This document shows, piece by piece, positions 24,484 to 33,485 of a DNA stretch of 42,922 bases; the stretch's first letter is position 1; each line of letters opens with the position of its first letter. This stretch comes from Actinomycetota bacterium. GTDB taxonomy: Bacteria; Actinomycetota; Thermoleophilia; Gaiellales; Gaiellaceae. The stretch spans positions 1 through 42,922 of the forward strand of contig JACDEU010000024.1 of assembly GCA_013816245.1 (NCBI GenBank), in the 5' to 3' direction. A program made the translations under genes and the position numbers. Below the pieces are notes generated by a model. The model did not search any database. It saw only the letters and a list, made by a program, of their open reading frames with translations, and was not told the DNA's origin.

Positions 24484-25684
24484 AGCTCCAGCCCTCGCCC
24501 GACGCGAACGCCTTCAGGATGCGCCGGCTGACGACCATCCGATGGACTTCATCGGGGCCGTCGTAGATGTGCGCGCCGCGCGCGAGTGAATACATCTGCG
24601 CGAGCGGCGACCGGTCGGTCAGTCCGAGCGCGCCGTGGACCTGCACCGCGCGATCGACCACCCGGGACAGGGCGTCCGCAGCGTAGAATTTGATCAGGGA
24701 GATCTCGACCCGCGCATCCTTCTCTTCATCGATCTTGTGGGCGGCGTCGAGTGTCAACAGCCGGCAGGACTGGATCTCCGCTGCAGAATCGGCGATCCAG
24801 TTCTGAACGGTTTGCTTCTCGGCCAGAGGGCCGCCGAACGCTTCGCGCTCGAGCGCGCGCGTACACATCAGCTCGAAGGCGCGCTGCATCTGCCCGAGCC
24901 ACCGCATCACGTGGTGGATGCGTCCCGGGCCGAGCCGTTTCTGCGCGATGAGGAAACCGGTACCTCGCTCGCCGAGGAGATTCCCCACCGGTACGCGCAC
25001 GTTGCTATAGGTCACCTCGCAGTGCGTCGTCCAGCCGCGGCCGCGGTGCCCGAGCGTCGGCACCGGCTCGACATGGATCCCGGCTGCATCGGCGGGAACG
25101 ATGATCTGGCTCGTTCGGCGTCGCGGTTCGGCGTCGGGCTCGGTGACGGCCATGACGATTCCGAAGGCCGCGCCCTCCGCTCCGGACGAGAACCACTTGT
25201 GGCCGTTGATCACCCATTCGTCGCCGTCGAGCATCGCCGTCGTCCGCAGGTCGGTGGGATCGGACCCGGAGACCTCCGGTTCCGTCATCGAGAAGAAGGA
25301 CCGGATGCCACCCGCGACGAGCGGCTTCAGCCAGCGCTCCTTCTGCTCTTCGGTGCCGAACAAATGGAGGATTTCGCCGTTGCCGGCATCGGGCGCTTGG
25401 CAGTTGAAGACGTATTGCGCCCAAAGCACACGCCCGATCTCCTCGTTCAGGTGGGCGTAAGCGAGGAAGCCCTGCCCGGTTCCACCCGCTTCCGGCGGGA
25501 GGTGCGGCGCCCACAGGCCCTCTGCCTTCGCACGTGCGCGTAGCTCCACGATCAGCTCCTGCGCCGGATCATCCTCGCGTCCGAGTGCCACCTCGTTCGG
25601 ATACACGTGCTCCTCCATGAAGGCGCGATACTCGGCGCGCAACTCCGCGAAGTCGGTGGGAGCCGGGGGATCAGCGATCGCCAT
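24476..25684 (-). CDS. Acyl-CoA dehydrogenase, ACAD10/11-type
   Basis: 402 residues with the complete ACAD fold: N-terminal helices (DFAELRAEYRAFMEEHVYPN), FAD-binding middle domain (SMTEPEVSGSDPTDLRTTA and WVINGHKWFSSGA), and C-terminal helices (YALSR-like KFYAADALSRVVDRAVQVHG). The loop that normally carries the catalytic glutamate (YEGT) reads YDGPDEVHR, D375 onward, as in ACAD11 and related enzymes. Those act with an APH-fold kinase on phosphorylated 4-hydroxyacyl-CoA. Such a kinase is encoded in the same cluster at 21775. The thiolase stop lies 9 nt upstream of its start, so the two are probably one operon. Confidence 0.9.
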   Translation of the reverse strand: MAIADPPAPTDFAELRAEYRAFMEEHVYPNEVALGREDDPAQELIVELRARAKAEGLWAPHLPPEAGGTGQGFLAYAHLNEEIGRVLWAQYVFNCQAPDAGNGEILHLFGTEEQKERWLKPLVAGGIRSFFSMTEPEVSGSDPTDLRTTAMLDGDEWVINGHKWFSSGAEGAAFGIVMAVTEPDAEPRRRTSQIIVPADAAGIHVEPVPTLGHRGRGWTTHCEVTYSNVRVPVGNLLGERGTGFLIAQKRLGPGRIHHVMRWLGQMQRAFELMCTRALEREAFGGPLAEKQTVQNWIADSAAEIQSCRLLTLDAAHKIDEEKDARVEISLIKFYAADALSRVVDRAVQVHGALGLTDRSPLAQMYSLARGAHIYDGPDEVHRMVVSRRILKAFASGEGWSFS

Positions 25685-25693
25685 GGAGTGAGG

Positions 25694-26842
25694 CTAGTTG
25701 AGCCGCTCGACGACCATGGCCATGCCCTGGCCGCCGCCGACGCACATCGTCTCGACGCCGATCGTCCTGTCGAGAGTCTCGAGGTCGTTCAGCAGCGTGT
25801 TCATGATCCGCGCGCCGGTCATTCCGTACGGATGGCCGAGCGCGATGGCGCCGCCGTGTGGGTTCAGCTTGTCGCTGAACGGGTCGACTCCGATCTCGCT
25901 GCAAACGGGAATCACCTGCGCCGCGAATGCCTCGTTCAATTCGACCACGTCGACCTCGCCGATCGTCATTCCGGCCTGCTTGAGAACCTTGCGCACAGCC
26001 TCGATCGGGCCCACCCCCATGATCTCCGGCGCCACGCCGGAAACCGACGAGGCGATGATCCGGGCAAGCGGAGTGATCCCGAGCTCGCGCGCGCGCGTGT
26101 CACTCATGACGACGACAGCAGCCGCCCCGTCGTTCAAGGGGCAGGAGTTGCCCGCCGTCACCTTGCCGCCCGGCTTGAAGGCCGGCTCGAGCTGCGACAG
26201 CTTCTCGAGCGTGGAGTCCGGCCGCGGCCCGTCGTCTTTTGCCACGCCGTCCCATGGCGTGATCTCCCGCTCGAAGAAGCCGGACTCCTGCGCGGCGACG
26301 GCGCGCTCCTGCGACTGCTGGGCGAAGCGGTCCATGTCCTCGCGGGAGACGTTCCACTGCTCGGCGACGTTCTCCGCCGTCAGACCCATGGGGATGTACA
26401 CGTTCGCGATGGGTGCGTCGTCGCCGAAGAGCTTCGGGTGCAGCTCCTCTGCAGCCTTCGGGTAGCCGTCCACCTGCGTGATCGATTCGACGCCCGCGGC
26501 GACGTACGCGTCGCCCTCACCGGAGCGAATCGCGTGGAACGCCATCCGGATCGTCTGCAAGCTCGAGGCGCAAAACCGGTTGACAGTTGTGCCCGGCACG
26601 GTTTCCGGGACGTCGGCGAGCAGGGCTACGCGCCGCCCGAGGTTCATGCCCTGTTTGTCCTGCGGGAAGCCGCAGCCGACCATCACGTCCACGATCTCGG
26701 AGCGGTCGAGCTCGGGGATCCGCTTCAACGCAGCGTCGATCGCGAAGGCAGCGAGATCGTCGGGACGCGCATCGACGAGCGAGCCTTTGCGCGCGCGACC
26801 GATCGGCGTTCTGGTTGCAGCGACGATGACTGCTTCAGCCAT
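25694..26842 (-). CDS. Acetyl-CoA acyltransferase (thiolase)
   Basis: 382 residues, usual thiolase length. The nucleophile is C91 in VNRFCASSLQT, with H337 in ALGHPYGMTGAR and C367 in CVGGGQGMAMV; VAGVESIT-like AAGVESITQV is also present. It catalyses the CoA-dependent cleavage of 3-ketoacyl-CoA, the last step of beta-oxidation. The start overlaps the end of the MaoC gene by 8 bases, which indicates translational coupling. The chain-length preference is not readable. Confidence 0.92.
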   Translation of the reverse strand: MAEAVIVAATRTPIGRARKGSLVDARPDDLAAFAIDAALKRIPELDRSEIVDVMVGCGFPQDKQGMNLGRRVALLADVPETVPGTTVNRFCASSLQTIRMAFHAIRSGEGDAYVAAGVESITQVDGYPKAAEELHPKLFGDDAPIANVYIPMGLTAENVAEQWNVSREDMDRFAQQSQERAVAAQESGFFEREITPWDGVAKDDGPRPDSTLEKLSQLEPAFKPGGKVTAGNSCPLNDGAAAVVVMSDTRARELGITPLARIIASSVSGVAPEIMGVGPIEAVRKVLKQAGMTIGEVDVVELNEAFAAQVIPVCSEIGVDPFSDKLNPHGGAIALGHPYGMTGARIMNTLLNDLETLDRTIGVETMCVGGGQGMAMVVERLN

Positions 26843-27299
26843 TGGGTGCTCCCGTCGCCATGTAGACGACCTCGCCGACGAGCGCAGGCTTTTCCCTACC
26901 CTCGACTTCGATCTTGATGCCGACGTACCAGACGACGCTCGGCCCGCGCCGCTCGGTGCGAAGAAGCTTCCCGTGCAGGCGAACGCGCGAGCCCGATGGC
27001 ACGGGGCTCGTGAAGCGAACCTTCTCCGTGCCGTAGTTGACGCCCATGACCGCGTCGCTGACGGACACGACCTCGCTGAGGAGCATGGGCAGCATCGACA
27101 GGGTCAGATACCCGTGCGCGACGGTGGTACCGAACGGGCCGTTCGCGGCAGCTTCGGGATCGACATGAATCCACTGGTGGTCGCCGGTCGCCTCGGCGAA
27201 GAGGTTGATCTGTTCCTGCGTGATCTCGTGCCAGTCGCTCGTCCCGAGCTCGCGCTCGCCCGACTGCTTGAGCTCCTCGATCGTCAGCGTGGTCGCCAT
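26835..27299 (-). CDS. MaoC-type enoyl-CoA hydratase
   Basis: 154-residue single hotdog domain. It has the (R)-hydratase 2 motif FAEATGDHQWIHVDPEAA, with catalytic D40 and H45, followed by TVAHGYLTLSMLP. It hydrates trans-2-enoyl-CoA to (R)-3-hydroxyacyl-CoA, which would suit the following SDR-type dehydrogenase. It overlaps the thiolase gene by 8 bases and starts 10 nt after the SDR gene at 27310. Confidence 0.9.
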   Translation of the reverse strand: MATTLTIEELKQSGERELGTSDWHEITQEQINLFAEATGDHQWIHVDPEAAANGPFGTTVAHGYLTLSMLPMLLSEVVSVSDAVMGVNYGTEKVRFTSPVPSGSRVRLHGKLLRTERRGPSVVWYVGIKIEVEGREKPALVGEVVYMATGAPNG

Positions 27300-27309
27300 G
27301 TCGTCGTCA

Positions 27310-28242
27310 TCACTCCCTCATCGATTGACCGCCGGCCTGATGCATAGAGGTCAGCATTCCGGGAGGCGCGGCCCCGTCTGGGAGGCGATCGCGGAGCTCC
27401 TGCAGCAACGCGTCAGGATCCCAACGCTCGTCGCTTGCGAACAATTCGCCGGCTTCCCAGCCGCTGAGCATGTTGACGACACCGCCATAGATGAAGAACA
27501 CCTGACCCGTGATGTCCTCGGCCTCGTCCGCGCAGAGCGCGACGACGATCGGGGAGTTGTTCGCCGGGTCCGCAGCGTCGAACCCGTTTTCGGGCGGTGG
27601 GATCTCGCCGAACGCGGCCTCGGTCATGCGCGTTCGCGCATTCGGCGCGATCGCATTGACCGTCACTCCGTATCGCTGGAGCTCCTGTGCGGCGATCAGC
27701 GTGAAGCCGACGATCCCGGCTTTCGCGGCGCCGTAGTTCAACTGGCCGACGTTGCCGAACACACCGGAGGGGCTCGAGGTGTTGATCACGCGCGCGGCCA
27801 CCCGGTCGCCCGCCTTCGAGCGCTCGCGCCAGTATGCGGCAGCATGTCTCGTCGGCGCGAAATGGCCCTTGAGATGCACCTCGATCACCGCATCCCACTC
27901 GTGCTCCTCCATGTTGACGAGCATGCGGTCACGCAGGATGCCGGCGTTGTTGACGAGGATGTCCAGGCGGCCGAATGTGGCGACGGCACCGTCGATCAAA
28001 CGCTTCGCGCCGGCGAAGTCGGCGACGTTCTCGCCGTCCGCAACTGCTTCGCCGCCGAGCGCTTCGATCTCGCGGACGACGTCATGCGCGGGGCCGGCGT
28101 CGGCTCCCTCGCCGGCCAGCGACGCACCGAGGTCGTTGACGACGATCCTCGCGCCCGCCGCTGCCAGCGCGAGAGCGTGCTCTCGGCCGATTCCGCGGCC
28201 GGCTCCCGTGACGACCGCGACCTTTCCGTGCAGCTTGGGCAT
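27310..28242 (-). CDS. SDR-family 3-hydroxyacyl-CoA dehydrogenase-like protein
   Basis: 310 residues. The Rossmann motif TGAGRGIG is at 12-19, followed by the insertion NDLGASLAGEGAD typical of the MFE-2 dehydrogenase subfamily. NNAGILRD, NTSSPSG and a catalytic YGAAK follow, then a C-terminal extension of about 50 residues. MFE-2-type SDRs oxidise (R)-3-hydroxyacyl-CoA, matching the stereochemistry of the adjacent MaoC hydratase. It starts 10 nt after the upstream dehydrogenase gene (28253), so it is in the same operon. Confidence 0.87.
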   Translation of the reverse strand: MPKLHGKVAVVTGAGRGIGREHALALAAAGARIVVNDLGASLAGEGADAGPAHDVVREIEALGGEAVADGENVADFAGAKRLIDGAVATFGRLDILVNNAGILRDRMLVNMEEHEWDAVIEVHLKGHFAPTRHAAAYWRERSKAGDRVAARVINTSSPSGVFGNVGQLNYGAAKAGIVGFTLIAAQELQRYGVTVNAIAPNARTRMTEAAFGEIPPPENGFDAADPANNSPIVVALCADEAEDITGQVFFIYGGVVNMLSGWEAGELFASDERWDPDALLQELRDRLPDGAAPPGMLTSMHQAGGQSMRE

Positions 28243-28252
28243 TCATCTCCTC

Positions 28253-29404
28253 CTACGTGAAGGCGCTCTCGCCGGTGAGCGCCCGTCCGATGATGAGCTT
28301 CTGGATCTGGCTCGTTCCTTCGTACAGCGTCGTCACGCGCGCGTCACGAAGGTACTTGCCGACTGGATACTCGTCCACATAACCGTAGCCGCCGTGCACC
28401 TGAACAGCCGCGTTCGCGGCGCGCACCGAGACCTCGCTCGCGTAGTACTTCGCGACGGAGGACTCGAGCGTGTGTCGTTGCCCCGAGTCGGCGAGGAGTG
28501 CCGCGCGCCAGGTCAGCAGTCGCGCCGCTTCGAGCTCGACGGACATATCCGCCAGCAGCTCCTGCACGAGCTGGAACGACGAGATCGCCTTGCCGAACTG
28601 GCGTCGCTCCCCGGTGTATTCGACGCACGCGTCGAGGCAGCCCTGCGCGATTCCGACGCAGCCTGCAGCAAGCGAGATGCGGCCGTTGTCGAGGGCCGAC
28701 ATCGCGACCTTGAAGCCGTCACCCTTGGCGCCGAGACGGCTCGAGTCCGGGATGAGGACGCCGTCGAGAAACACCTCGGCCGTGTCCTGGGCCCGCAACC
28801 CGAGCTTGCCCTTGATCGGGGTGGCGGAAAATCCGGCCGTGCCTGTCGGCACCAGAAAGCACGTCAGACCGCGGGCGCCTTCCCCGCCGCTGCGGGCGAA
28901 CACGAGTGCGAGACCGGCCCAGCTGCCGAGAGTGATGAAGATCTTCGAACCGTTGAGCACCCAATCGTCGCCGTCACGCTCCGCGCTTGTCACGAGGCTC
29001 GCGGGATCGGAGCCCGAACCCGGCTCCGTGAGCGCGTAGCACCCGAGCGCGTCCCCGGACGCGAGCTGCGGCAGCCACTCGTGCTTCTGATCGTCGGTTC
29101 CCCACTCGGCGATCGTCTTCCCGACGAGGCCGAGGTTCACGGAGACGATTCCGCGCACCGAGGAATCGGCGCGCCCGAGCTCCTCCATCAGCAGGCAGTA
29201 GGAGACCGTGTCGAGGCCCATCCCGCCGTATTCGGGCGCAATCGTCGCGCCGAGGTAGCCCGTCTCCGCCAGCTTCGCCACGAGTCCGCGGTCGAGTTCT
29301 TCGGCCCGGTCCCAGTCGCGGGCGTAGCGGACGATCTCCCGCTCGCAGAACTCGCGGGCGGTGGCCCGGATCAGCTCCTGTTCGGGGGTGAGAGAGAAGT
29401 CCAT
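28253..29404 (-). CDS. Acyl-CoA dehydrogenase
   Basis: 383 residues, standard ACAD. N-terminal LTPEQELIRATAREFCEREI, FAD-domain CYALTEPGSGSDPASLVT and WVLNGSKIFITLGSWAGLAL, C-terminal RRQFGKAISSFQLVQELLAD, and the catalytic glutamate loop LYEGTSQIQKLIIGRAL. It should oxidise acyl-CoA to enoyl-CoA with electrons passing to ETF. Unlike the ACADs at 24476 and 36421, it keeps the canonical glutamate. It is the first of five tightly packed minus-strand genes (ACAD-SDR-MaoC-thiolase-ACAD). Confidence 0.92.
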   Translation of the reverse strand: MDFSLTPEQELIRATAREFCEREIVRYARDWDRAEELDRGLVAKLAETGYLGATIAPEYGGMGLDTVSYCLLMEELGRADSSVRGIVSVNLGLVGKTIAEWGTDDQKHEWLPQLASGDALGCYALTEPGSGSDPASLVTSAERDGDDWVLNGSKIFITLGSWAGLALVFARSGGEGARGLTCFLVPTGTAGFSATPIKGKLGLRAQDTAEVFLDGVLIPDSSRLGAKGDGFKVAMSALDNGRISLAAGCVGIAQGCLDACVEYTGERRQFGKAISSFQLVQELLADMSVELEAARLLTWRAALLADSGQRHTLESSVAKYYASEVSVRAANAAVQVHGGYGYVDEYPVGKYLRDARVTTLYEGTSQIQKLIIGRALTGESAFT

Positions 29405-29453
29405 CGAGGAGCGCGAGGCCGGCGTGGATCCGCCGGCCCCACACTGCGTTCGT

Positions 29454-30713
29454 TCAGCGTCCCTTGATCAGGGGTCCGAACTCGCTGAACGTCCCGTTGC
29501 CATACCGAGCAAGCTTCAGCTGGGAGATCGGGAAGTGGTCGGTCTTGCTGGTCTTGACCTTGATGCCTTTGATCATGTACGGGTTGACCCAGTTCATGCT
29601 TTGCGTCGCTTTGATCAGAGACGCTCGTGTCGGGTTCTTGCCCGCGTTGTAGAGCAGCTTCACGACATCGTAGGCCTTGGCAAACCCGTAGAAGTAGAAC
29701 CCGTTCTTCGAGTCTGCACCGCTCGGCCCATACTGCGCCAACAGGGCCTGGTACCGCCTGACGATCGGGTCGTTCGAGTACTTCGGATTGTTGTTGTTCT
29801 TCAGGTAGCCGGAGCTGATCGCGCCGTTGACGTACTCGGGGCCTGCGCGTGACGCGACGGCGGCCATCACGGAGTCGATCGCCGAAACCGAGTTGATCAC
29901 GATCGTGTCCGGCTTCCAGTTCAGCGCCTTCGCCGTCGCGAGCGCACGCACGGTCGGCGTCGGGATCGAGAGCAGCACCCAGGTGTTCGCTCCGGACGCC
30001 TTCTGCCGTGCCAGTTGCGATGCGTAGCTCGTGTCCGTCGCCTCGTAGCTCTGCTCCGAGACGATCAGGCTCTTCTTGGCACCGAGGCCGATCTTCAAGC
30101 CGCGGAGGTAGTCCTTGCCGTAGTCGTCGTTCTGGTAGAAGACCGCGATCTTCGCGTTCGCCGCGTTCTTCGTGATCCACAGGCCGTAGGCGCGCCCTTC
30201 GGCGATGTAGTCCGGCTGCCAGCCGATCGTCCACGGGTACTGCTTGTGCTGGAGACCCCAGTAGCTCGCACCCGTGGCGACGAGGATCTGCGGAATCTTC
30301 CGGTCGTTCAAGAGCGGTCGAATCGCCTGGTTGTGCTCCGTCCCTAACGAGCCGACGTCCGCGAAGATCTTGTCCTCGAGGATCAGCTTGTTCGTCAGCT
30401 GCACGGTCTGCGCTGGGTTGTAGCCGTCGTCGTAGTACTTCCAGACGATCTGGCGTCCCCTGATGCCCTTCCTTCCGTCCGGCCCCTTGCGCGAATTGAT
30501 CCAGTTGAAGTAGGCCTCCATCCCGCGTGGGATCGGCGCGTACAGCGACGCCGGCCCGCTCAGCGGGAAGGTCCCACCGATTGTGATCGATGACGACGTG
30601 ACGCCGGGCGTCGCCGTCGGCGTCGCCGTTTCCAGCGTGCGTCCGAATGCGCCGGGGATGCTCACGGCCAGTGCTGCGAGAACGGCCGCAAGCGCAAGTA
30701 GCGCTCTGTTCAC
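29454..30713 (-). CDS. ABC transporter substrate-binding protein (LivK-type)
   Basis: 419 residues from GTG 30713, with a strong GGAGGAGGG ribosome site 7 nt upstream. The signal peptide is NRALLALAAVLAALAVSIPG with no lipobox cysteine, so it may be released or held in another way. The mature protein is a type I periplasmic-binding fold: ITIGGTFPLSGPASLYAPIP, YYDDGYNPAQTVQLTNKLI, then VGSLGTEHNQAIRPLLND. The family binds branched-chain amino acids, amides, urea or short organic acids. In a beta-oxidation cluster it may bind the pathway's acid. It lies 119 nt from livM-type 30833 and may have its own promoter. Confidence 0.9.
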   Translation of the reverse strand: MNRALLALAAVLAALAVSIPGAFGRTLETATPTATPGVTSSSITIGGTFPLSGPASLYAPIPRGMEAYFNWINSRKGPDGRKGIRGRQIVWKYYDDGYNPAQTVQLTNKLILEDKIFADVGSLGTEHNQAIRPLLNDRKIPQILVATGASYWGLQHKQYPWTIGWQPDYIAEGRAYGLWITKNAANAKIAVFYQNDDYGKDYLRGLKIGLGAKKSLIVSEQSYEATDTSYASQLARQKASGANTWVLLSIPTPTVRALATAKALNWKPDTIVINSVSAIDSVMAAVASRAGPEYVNGAISSGYLKNNNNPKYSNDPIVRRYQALLAQYGPSGADSKNGFYFYGFAKAYDVVKLLYNAGKNPTRASLIKATQSMNWVNPYMIKGIKVKTSKTDHFPISQLKLARYGNGTFSEFGPLIKGR

Positions 30714-30832
30714 GAGTTTCCCTCCTCCTCCGAATTTCGTACCCGTATGCGACGACCGCTCGAGTGGTTTGTTGATTGTCGCACCTTCTGGTCGGAGCAT
30801 TGTTGGCCTCACCCCCAGAAAAGGCTGTCAGC

Positions 30833-31876
30833 TCAGGCTTTCCGGGCTAGGGCTGCCGTCAAGGGCCGGGTGATTCGCCGGATGAGGCTGGCCATGCCGC
30901 CAGGAACCAGGAGCACGATGACCATCAGGACGAACCCGAAGACCACCGGGCCGGCCTGCTTCGCGAAATTCAGGTGCAGGACGGGAGGCGCCTGGGCGTA
31001 GATGGGCAGGAACTCCAGGACGAGGGCGCCGACGATCACGCCGGACAGCGAGGAGAGGCCGCCGATGACGACGCTCGCCAGGAGGAGGATGGAGAGCGTC
31101 ACCGGGAAGGTGTCCGGATTGATGTACGAAACCTGGATTGCGAAGAGGGCACCGGCGACCCCGGCATACGCCGCCGAGATGCCGAAGGCGAGGGTCTTGT
31201 AGACGGCCGGGCTGACCCCTGACGAAACCGCCGCGATCTCGCCGTCACGGATCGCGCGCCAGGCCCGTCCGACCCTCCCCCGCACGAGTAGCCAGGCGAC
31301 GACGAACAGGATTGCTGCCGTCACCCACGCCTCGTAGTAGAGCCAGTGCGGAGTCGAGATGTCCCAGCCGAACGGCGCGTGCGGTAGTGGGAGGGACAAC
31401 CCGCCTCCGCCGCCCGTGAGATGCTCGAACCGCTTGGCCAACGCCGGAAACGAGACGGCAACGGCCAGTGTGGCCAGCGCCAGGGAGACGGCCGCTAGAC
31501 GCAGGGCGGGAAGCCCGAACAGGTAGCCGATCACACCGGTGACGAGACCGGCGATGGGGATCGTGAAGAGCGCGCGCATCCCGTGCTCGGGGATGACCTG
31601 CGCGGGATCGTGGCCGGCGAGCTCGAAACCTTTCTGACCGAGGATGAGGATCGCCGCCGTGTAGCCCCCGATGGCCATGAATGCGGCATGGCCGAGCGAG
31701 ATCTGGCCGTTGTAGCCCGTCAGGATGTTGAGACCGAGCAGCGCGATGAAGTAGATCCCGACGTACGTGAACTGCCCGAGGCGGAACTCGCTCGTGAACC
31801 GCGGCAGCAGCACGATCAGCACAACCGCCGCGGCAAGCACGAGGCCTTGCAACACCGGAGAGGCCCAGCGACGCAT
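30833..31876 (-). CDS. livM: Branched-chain-type ABC permease, LivM
   Basis: 347 residues from ATG 31876, which overlaps the stop of the LivH gene (TGATG). A longer in-frame extension upstream runs through LivH on the opposite reading and is not real. About ten transmembrane segments are seen, with the LivM blocks NILTGYNGQISLGHAAFMAI and SVVIGGLSSLSGVIVGALVL. It forms the membrane channel with LivH and the two ATPases. Confidence 0.92.
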   Translation of the reverse strand: MRRWASPVLQGLVLAAAVVLIVLLPRFTSEFRLGQFTYVGIYFIALLGLNILTGYNGQISLGHAAFMAIGGYTAAILILGQKGFELAGHDPAQVIPEHGMRALFTIPIAGLVTGVIGYLFGLPALRLAAVSLALATLAVAVSFPALAKRFEHLTGGGGGLSLPLPHAPFGWDISTPHWLYYEAWVTAAILFVVAWLLVRGRVGRAWRAIRDGEIAAVSSGVSPAVYKTLAFGISAAYAGVAGALFAIQVSYINPDTFPVTLSILLLASVVIGGLSSLSGVIVGALVLEFLPIYAQAPPVLHLNFAKQAGPVVFGFVLMVIVLLVPGGMASLIRRITRPLTAALARKA

Positions 31877-32784
31877 CAAACCCTCCTCACCACGACACGG
31901 CCGAAGAGACCTCTCGGCCGGATCACGAGCACTAGCAGCAGCACGGCCAAGGCGGTCGGCAACCTGAGCTCCTGGCCGACGAAGTCGACGTAGCTGCCGA
32001 GCAGGTTGATCACGACGCCGAGGAGAAGGCCGCCGACGACTGCGCCGACCGGACTGTCGATGCCGCCGAGCACTGCCGCGGCAAACGCGTAGATCAAGAT
32101 GACCAGCATCATGTCGGGGTCGAGGAAGACCGTCGGTGCGGCCATCATCCCCGCCACCGCGCCGAGGGCAGCCGCGAAGCCCCAGCCGAGCGCAAGCATC
32201 CAGCCGACACGAACTCCCATCAGCCGGCTCGCATCGGGATTGAAGGCGACCGACCGCATTGCGAGCCCGAGTGTCGTGAAACGGAAGAAGAGCCAGAGAA
32301 CGACAACGGTGCCGAGACAGACGCAAAACGTGCCGATGTCCTGGATCGAGATCGCCACTCCCCCGACGATCACCGAGCGGTTGGGGAACGGGCTGTCGAA
32401 CGCCTTCACCTCGGGTCCCCAGATCCAGCCGGTAAGCCCGTTGATCGCGATCAACATCCCGATCGTCAGGATCACGATCACAAGCTCTGGACGGTGCTCG
32501 ACCGGACGGATGAGCACCCGCTCGACCGTGACTCCCCCGCCGAAGGCGATCAACAGCGTCAGGACGAACGCCGGCCAATACGCGACGCCGTGGTTCATGA
32601 TCGTCCAGGCGATGTACGTCGTGAACGTTGCCATCTCCCCTTGCGCGAAGTTGACGACGTTCGTCGTCTGATAGATCAGAACGAGCGCGAGGGCAAGGCT
32701 CGCGTAGATCGCGCCGGCGGCGAGGCCGCTCGTCACCTGTTGCGCGACTTGTGACCAGACGACTGCGAGCGGGAGCGCCATCAA
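31876..32784 (-). CDS. livH: Branched-chain-type ABC permease, LivH
   Basis: 302 residues, about eight transmembrane helices. LivH signatures are LALVLIYQTTNVVNFAQGEM, the coupling-loop region FRFTTLGLAMRSVAFNPDAS, and AAAVLGGIDSPVGAVVGGLL. It is coupled to the LivM gene by a one-base TGATG overlap, and its start overlaps the end of the LivF gene. It is a subunit of the same importer. Confidence 0.92.
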   Translation of the reverse strand: MMALPLAVVWSQVAQQVTSGLAAGAIYASLALALVLIYQTTNVVNFAQGEMATFTTYIAWTIMNHGVAYWPAFVLTLLIAFGGGVTVERVLIRPVEHRPELVIVILTIGMLIAINGLTGWIWGPEVKAFDSPFPNRSVIVGGVAISIQDIGTFCVCLGTVVVLWLFFRFTTLGLAMRSVAFNPDASRLMGVRVGWMLALGWGFAAALGAVAGMMAAPTVFLDPDMMLVILIYAFAAAVLGGIDSPVGAVVGGLLLGVVINLLGSYVDFVGQELRLPTALAVLLLVLVIRPRGLFGRVVVRRV

Positions 32785-33485
32785 TACCCGAGGTAGGACT
32801 TGCGAACGCCTTCGTGGCGGCGAAGCTCGGCACTCTCGCCTTCGATCGCCACCTGACCCACCTCGAGCACGTATGCGCGAGCCGCAGCATCGAGCGCGAC
32901 GTTCGCATTCTGTTCGACCACGAGCACCGTGAGCCCGTCGTCGGCGTTGAGCTCCTTGACGATGCGGAAGATCTCATGGACGACCGTCGGTGCGAGCCCG
33001 AGCGACGGTTCGTCGAGCATCAACAGCCGCGGCCGGCCGACCAGCGCGCGCGCGAGCGCGAGCATCTGCTGCTCACCGCCGCTCAGCGTGCCCGCCTGCT
33101 GGTCGCGCCGGCGCTCCAGCCAGGGGAAGTACTTGAAGACACGCGGTGCTTCCTGGCGCAGCGTGCGTCGCTCGCCACGCACGTAGGCGCCCATGCGAAG
33201 GTTCTCCCAGACACTGAGCTCGGCGAAAAGGCCACGACCTTCAGGAACGTGTGCGACACCGGCCCGCGCGACCGCGTCCGGCTTGCTGCGCGCGATCTGC
33301 TTGCCCTCGAACACGATCTCGCCGGTGTGCCGCACGGTTCCCGACACAGCGCGCAGGGTCGTCGTCTTCCCGGCACCGTTAGGGCCGAGCAGAGCGACGA
33401 TCTCGCCTTCCGCCACGGTCAGCGACACACCGTGCAGGGCCTTGATCGGCCCGTACCGCGCCTCGACTCCGCGCAGCTCAAGCAG
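32781..33485 (-). CDS. livF: ABC transporter ATP-binding protein, LivF
   Basis: Walker A is LLGPNGAGKTTTLRA, the signature LSGGEQQMLALARAL, Walker B RLLMLDEPSLGLAP, and the tail EGVRKSYLGY is typical of LivF. GTG 33428 would start at SLTVAEGE and cut off the first strand of the fold. The frame upstream reads LLELRGVEARYGPIKALHGV, the normal LivF N-terminus, beginning at a CTG (33485) that overlaps the LivG stop by 8 bases. I therefore prefer the rare CTG start; GTG 33428 is the alternative. It works as a heterodimer with LivG. Confidence 0.85.
   Translation of the reverse strand: MLELRGVEARYGPIKALHGVSLTVAEGEIVALLGPNGAGKTTTLRAVSGTVRHTGEIVFEGKQIARSKPDAVARAGVAHVPEGRGLFAELSVWENLRMGAYVRGERRTLRQEAPRVFKYFPWLERRRDQQAGTLSGGEQQMLALARALVGRPRLLMLDEPSLGLAPTVVHEIFRIVKELNADDGLTVLVVEQNANVALDAAARAYVLEVGQVAIEGESAELRRHEGVRKSYLGY

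Noticed and set aside
30833-32977. A 714-residue permease fusion
   Set aside because: Only the part from 31876 down is LivM. The upstream part is out of frame with the LivH gene it overlaps and is arginine-rich noise.
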